Assembly: GCA_944338265.1 (NCBI GenBank)
Contig: CALVLO010000098.1
Coordinates: forward strand, 1 to 5,460
Direction of reading: 5' to 3'
Source: an uncultured Clostridia bacterium
GTDB lineage: Bacteria > Bacillota > Clostridia > Christensenellales > Borkfalkiaceae
Length of the DNA stretch: 5,460 nt
A program made the position numbers and the translations under genes. Below are positions 4,316-5,460 of this stretch, in pieces; within the stretch, counting starts at the first letter, position 1; each line of letters starts with the position of its first letter. The notes below the pieces were generated by a model that did no database searches, was not told the DNA's origin, and was given only the letters and a program-made list of their open reading frames with translations.

Positions 4316-5460
4316 ATGCAGACCATTCCCGAGATCCTCGCCGAAGAACTCGGTCAGAGGAAGGACTACGTCGAGAACGTCATCACCCTCTTGGACGAGG
4401 GTAACACCGTGCCTTTCATCGCGCGCTACCGCAAGGAGATGCACGGCGCGATGGACGACCAAGCCATCCGCACCCTTGCAGACAGGCTCGCCTATCTGCG
4501 CAATCTGGAAGCGCGCCGCACGGAGGTAAAAAATTCCATCGAAAATCAGGGCAAGCTCACGGAAGAGCTCGCCAAAGCCATCGACGAGGCAAAGACGCTC
4601 GCCGAGGTGGAGGATCTGTACCGCCCCTATAAGCAAAAGCGCCGCACCCGCGCGACCATCGCCCGCGAGAAGGGGCTTGCGCCGCTTGCCGAGCTCCTCT
4701 TCGCACAGCAGCCCGATTGCCCCGTGCCCGAAGAAGCGGCAAAAGAGTATATCGATGCCGAAAAGGGCGTTTCTTCTGTCGAAGAAGCGCTTGCGGGCGC
4801 TTCCGATATCATCGCCGAGATGATCTCGGACGATGCGGACGTGCGCAAAGATCTGCGCGAACTTTACCTCAAATGGGCGGATGTCGTCTCCGTTGCGGCG
4901 AAAAAGGATCCCGAAGATACCGTCTACCGCAACTATTACGCCTTCTCCTCGCCCGTCGAGAAGATCCAGGGGCACCAGGTGCTTGCCGTCAACCGCGGCG
5001 AGCGGGAAGAGGTGCTCAAAGTCAGCGTCGTCATCAACCGCGACGTCGCGCTCGGCGCCATCCATCGCCGCGTCGTGAAAAAGCGCTGCGCCTCCACCGA
5101 ATTTGTGGAGAATGCCGCAGCAGATGCCTACGACCGCCTCATCGCGCCCAGCATGGAGCGCGAGATCAGGGGCACGCTCACAGAGGCGGCGAGCGAGGGT
5201 GCCATCGGGCAGTTTGCGCTCAACTTAAAGCCGCTTCTCATGCAGCCGCCCGTCAAGGGATTTGTAACGATGGGGCTGGATCCCGGCTATCGCATGGGCT
5301 GCAAGGTCGCCGTTGTAGACGGCACGGGCAAGGTGCTGGATACCACCGTCGTCTATCCCACCCACGGCGAACGGCAGAAAAAAGAGTGCATCGAAAAGCT
5401 CTCCGCGCTCATCAGAAAGCACGCCGTCAAGCACATCGCCATCGGCAACGGCACGGCAAG
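4316..5460 (+). CDS. tex: Tex-family RNA-binding transcription accessory protein, 3' end missing
   Basis: The frame is open from ATG 4316 to the window end (381 full codons), with AAGGAG at 4305-4310 placed 5 nt before the start. The protein matches the Tex/YhgF N-terminal region: VPFIARYRKEMHGAMDDQ (32-49), then EVEDLYRPYKQKRRTRATIA (96-115) followed by AREKGLAPLA, and the helical linker with HQVLAVNRGEREEVLKV (220-236). The YqgF/RNase H-like domain begins around residue 316 with GLDPGYRMGCKVAVVD, includes THGERQKK and reaches IAIGNGTA at the window edge. Full Tex proteins are about 700-780 residues, so the rest of this domain, the helix-hairpin-helix region and the C-terminal S1 RNA-binding domain lie beyond the window. 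Tex is a cytoplasmic nucleic-acid-binding protein linked to transcription and RNA metabolism. Nothing appears broken in the visible part. It has its own promoter and is not part of the PFL operon. Confidence 0.95.
   Translation, partial: MQTIPEILAEELGQRKDYVENVITLLDEGNTVPFIARYRKEMHGAMDDQAIRTLADRLAYLRNLEARRTEVKNSIENQGKLTEELAKAIDEAKTLAEVEDLYRPYKQKRRTRATIAREKGLAPLAELLFAQQPDCPVPEEAAKEYIDAEKGVSSVEEALAGASDIIAEMISDDADVRKDLRELYLKWADVVSVAAKKDPEDTVYRNYYAFSSPVEKIQGHQVLAVNRGEREEVLKVSVVINRDVALGAIHRRVVKKRCASTEFVENAAADAYDRLIAPSMEREIRGTLTEAASEGAIGQFALNLKPLLMQPPVKGFVTMGLDPGYRMGCKVAVVDGTGKVLDTTVVYPTHGERQKKECIEKLSALIRKHAVKHIAIGNGTA

Noticed and set aside
4211..5065. Minus-strand open frame of 284 codons opposite tex
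   Set aside because: It is antisense to the clear Tex reading frame and runs through the hemolysin III terminator and the tex promoter. No domain is visible.

Overview
The window reads as ordinary chromosomal DNA of a GC-rich anaerobic Firmicute, most likely a gut-type member of Clostridia. This rests on a pyruvate formate-lyase (PFL) fermentation cluster, strong AGGAGG-type ribosome binding sites, compact spacing and a Tex-family protein of the Firmicute type. The placement is inference from protein style; no rRNA or other marker gene is present. All genes are on the + strand. The long minus-strand open frames are GC-driven shadows.

Bases 1-3348 hold one apparent transcription unit. It contains the 3' part of pflA (radical-SAM PFL-activating enzyme, cut by the window start at the first cysteine of its CxxxCxxC motif), a small CxxC thioredoxin-like gene starting 1 nt after pflA, a PFL catalytic core of 674 codons, and a separate 78-codon gene encoding only the glycyl-radical domain. 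A strong intrinsic terminator closes the unit. The key observation is that PFL is split. The large protein carries the Cys-Cys active site and the substrate arginines but stops after the conserved SLGKEE segment, before the glycyl-radical domain. That domain (RVSGYAVNF) is made from its own gene 63 nt downstream with a perfect Shine-Dalgarno sequence. Together the two parts match the length and order of a standard PFL of about 760 residues. Free glycyl-radical proteins of the GrcA/YfiD type are known as spare parts that rescue oxygen-cleaved PFL. Here the spare part appears to be the only source of the radical glycine at this locus.

Bases 3349-4242 hold a stand-alone hemolysin III/PAQR-family membrane protein gene with a candidate promoter and its own GC-rich terminator. 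A short palindrome, CCCCGC-N-GCGGGG or a close variant, occurs twice around the promoter and twice inside the terminator stem. A run of degenerate repeats of about 21 bp lies just after the PFL terminator.

Bases 4255-5460 hold a near-consensus extended -10 promoter and the 5' part of tex, an RNA-binding transcription accessory protein, cut by the window end inside its YqgF-like domain.

Functionally, PflA would install the radical on the small subunit. That subunit would dock on the core and pass the radical to its cysteines for cleavage of pyruvate and CoA to acetyl-CoA and formate. The thioredoxin-like protein may serve redox maintenance of this oxygen-sensitive system, but that is only a contextual guess.
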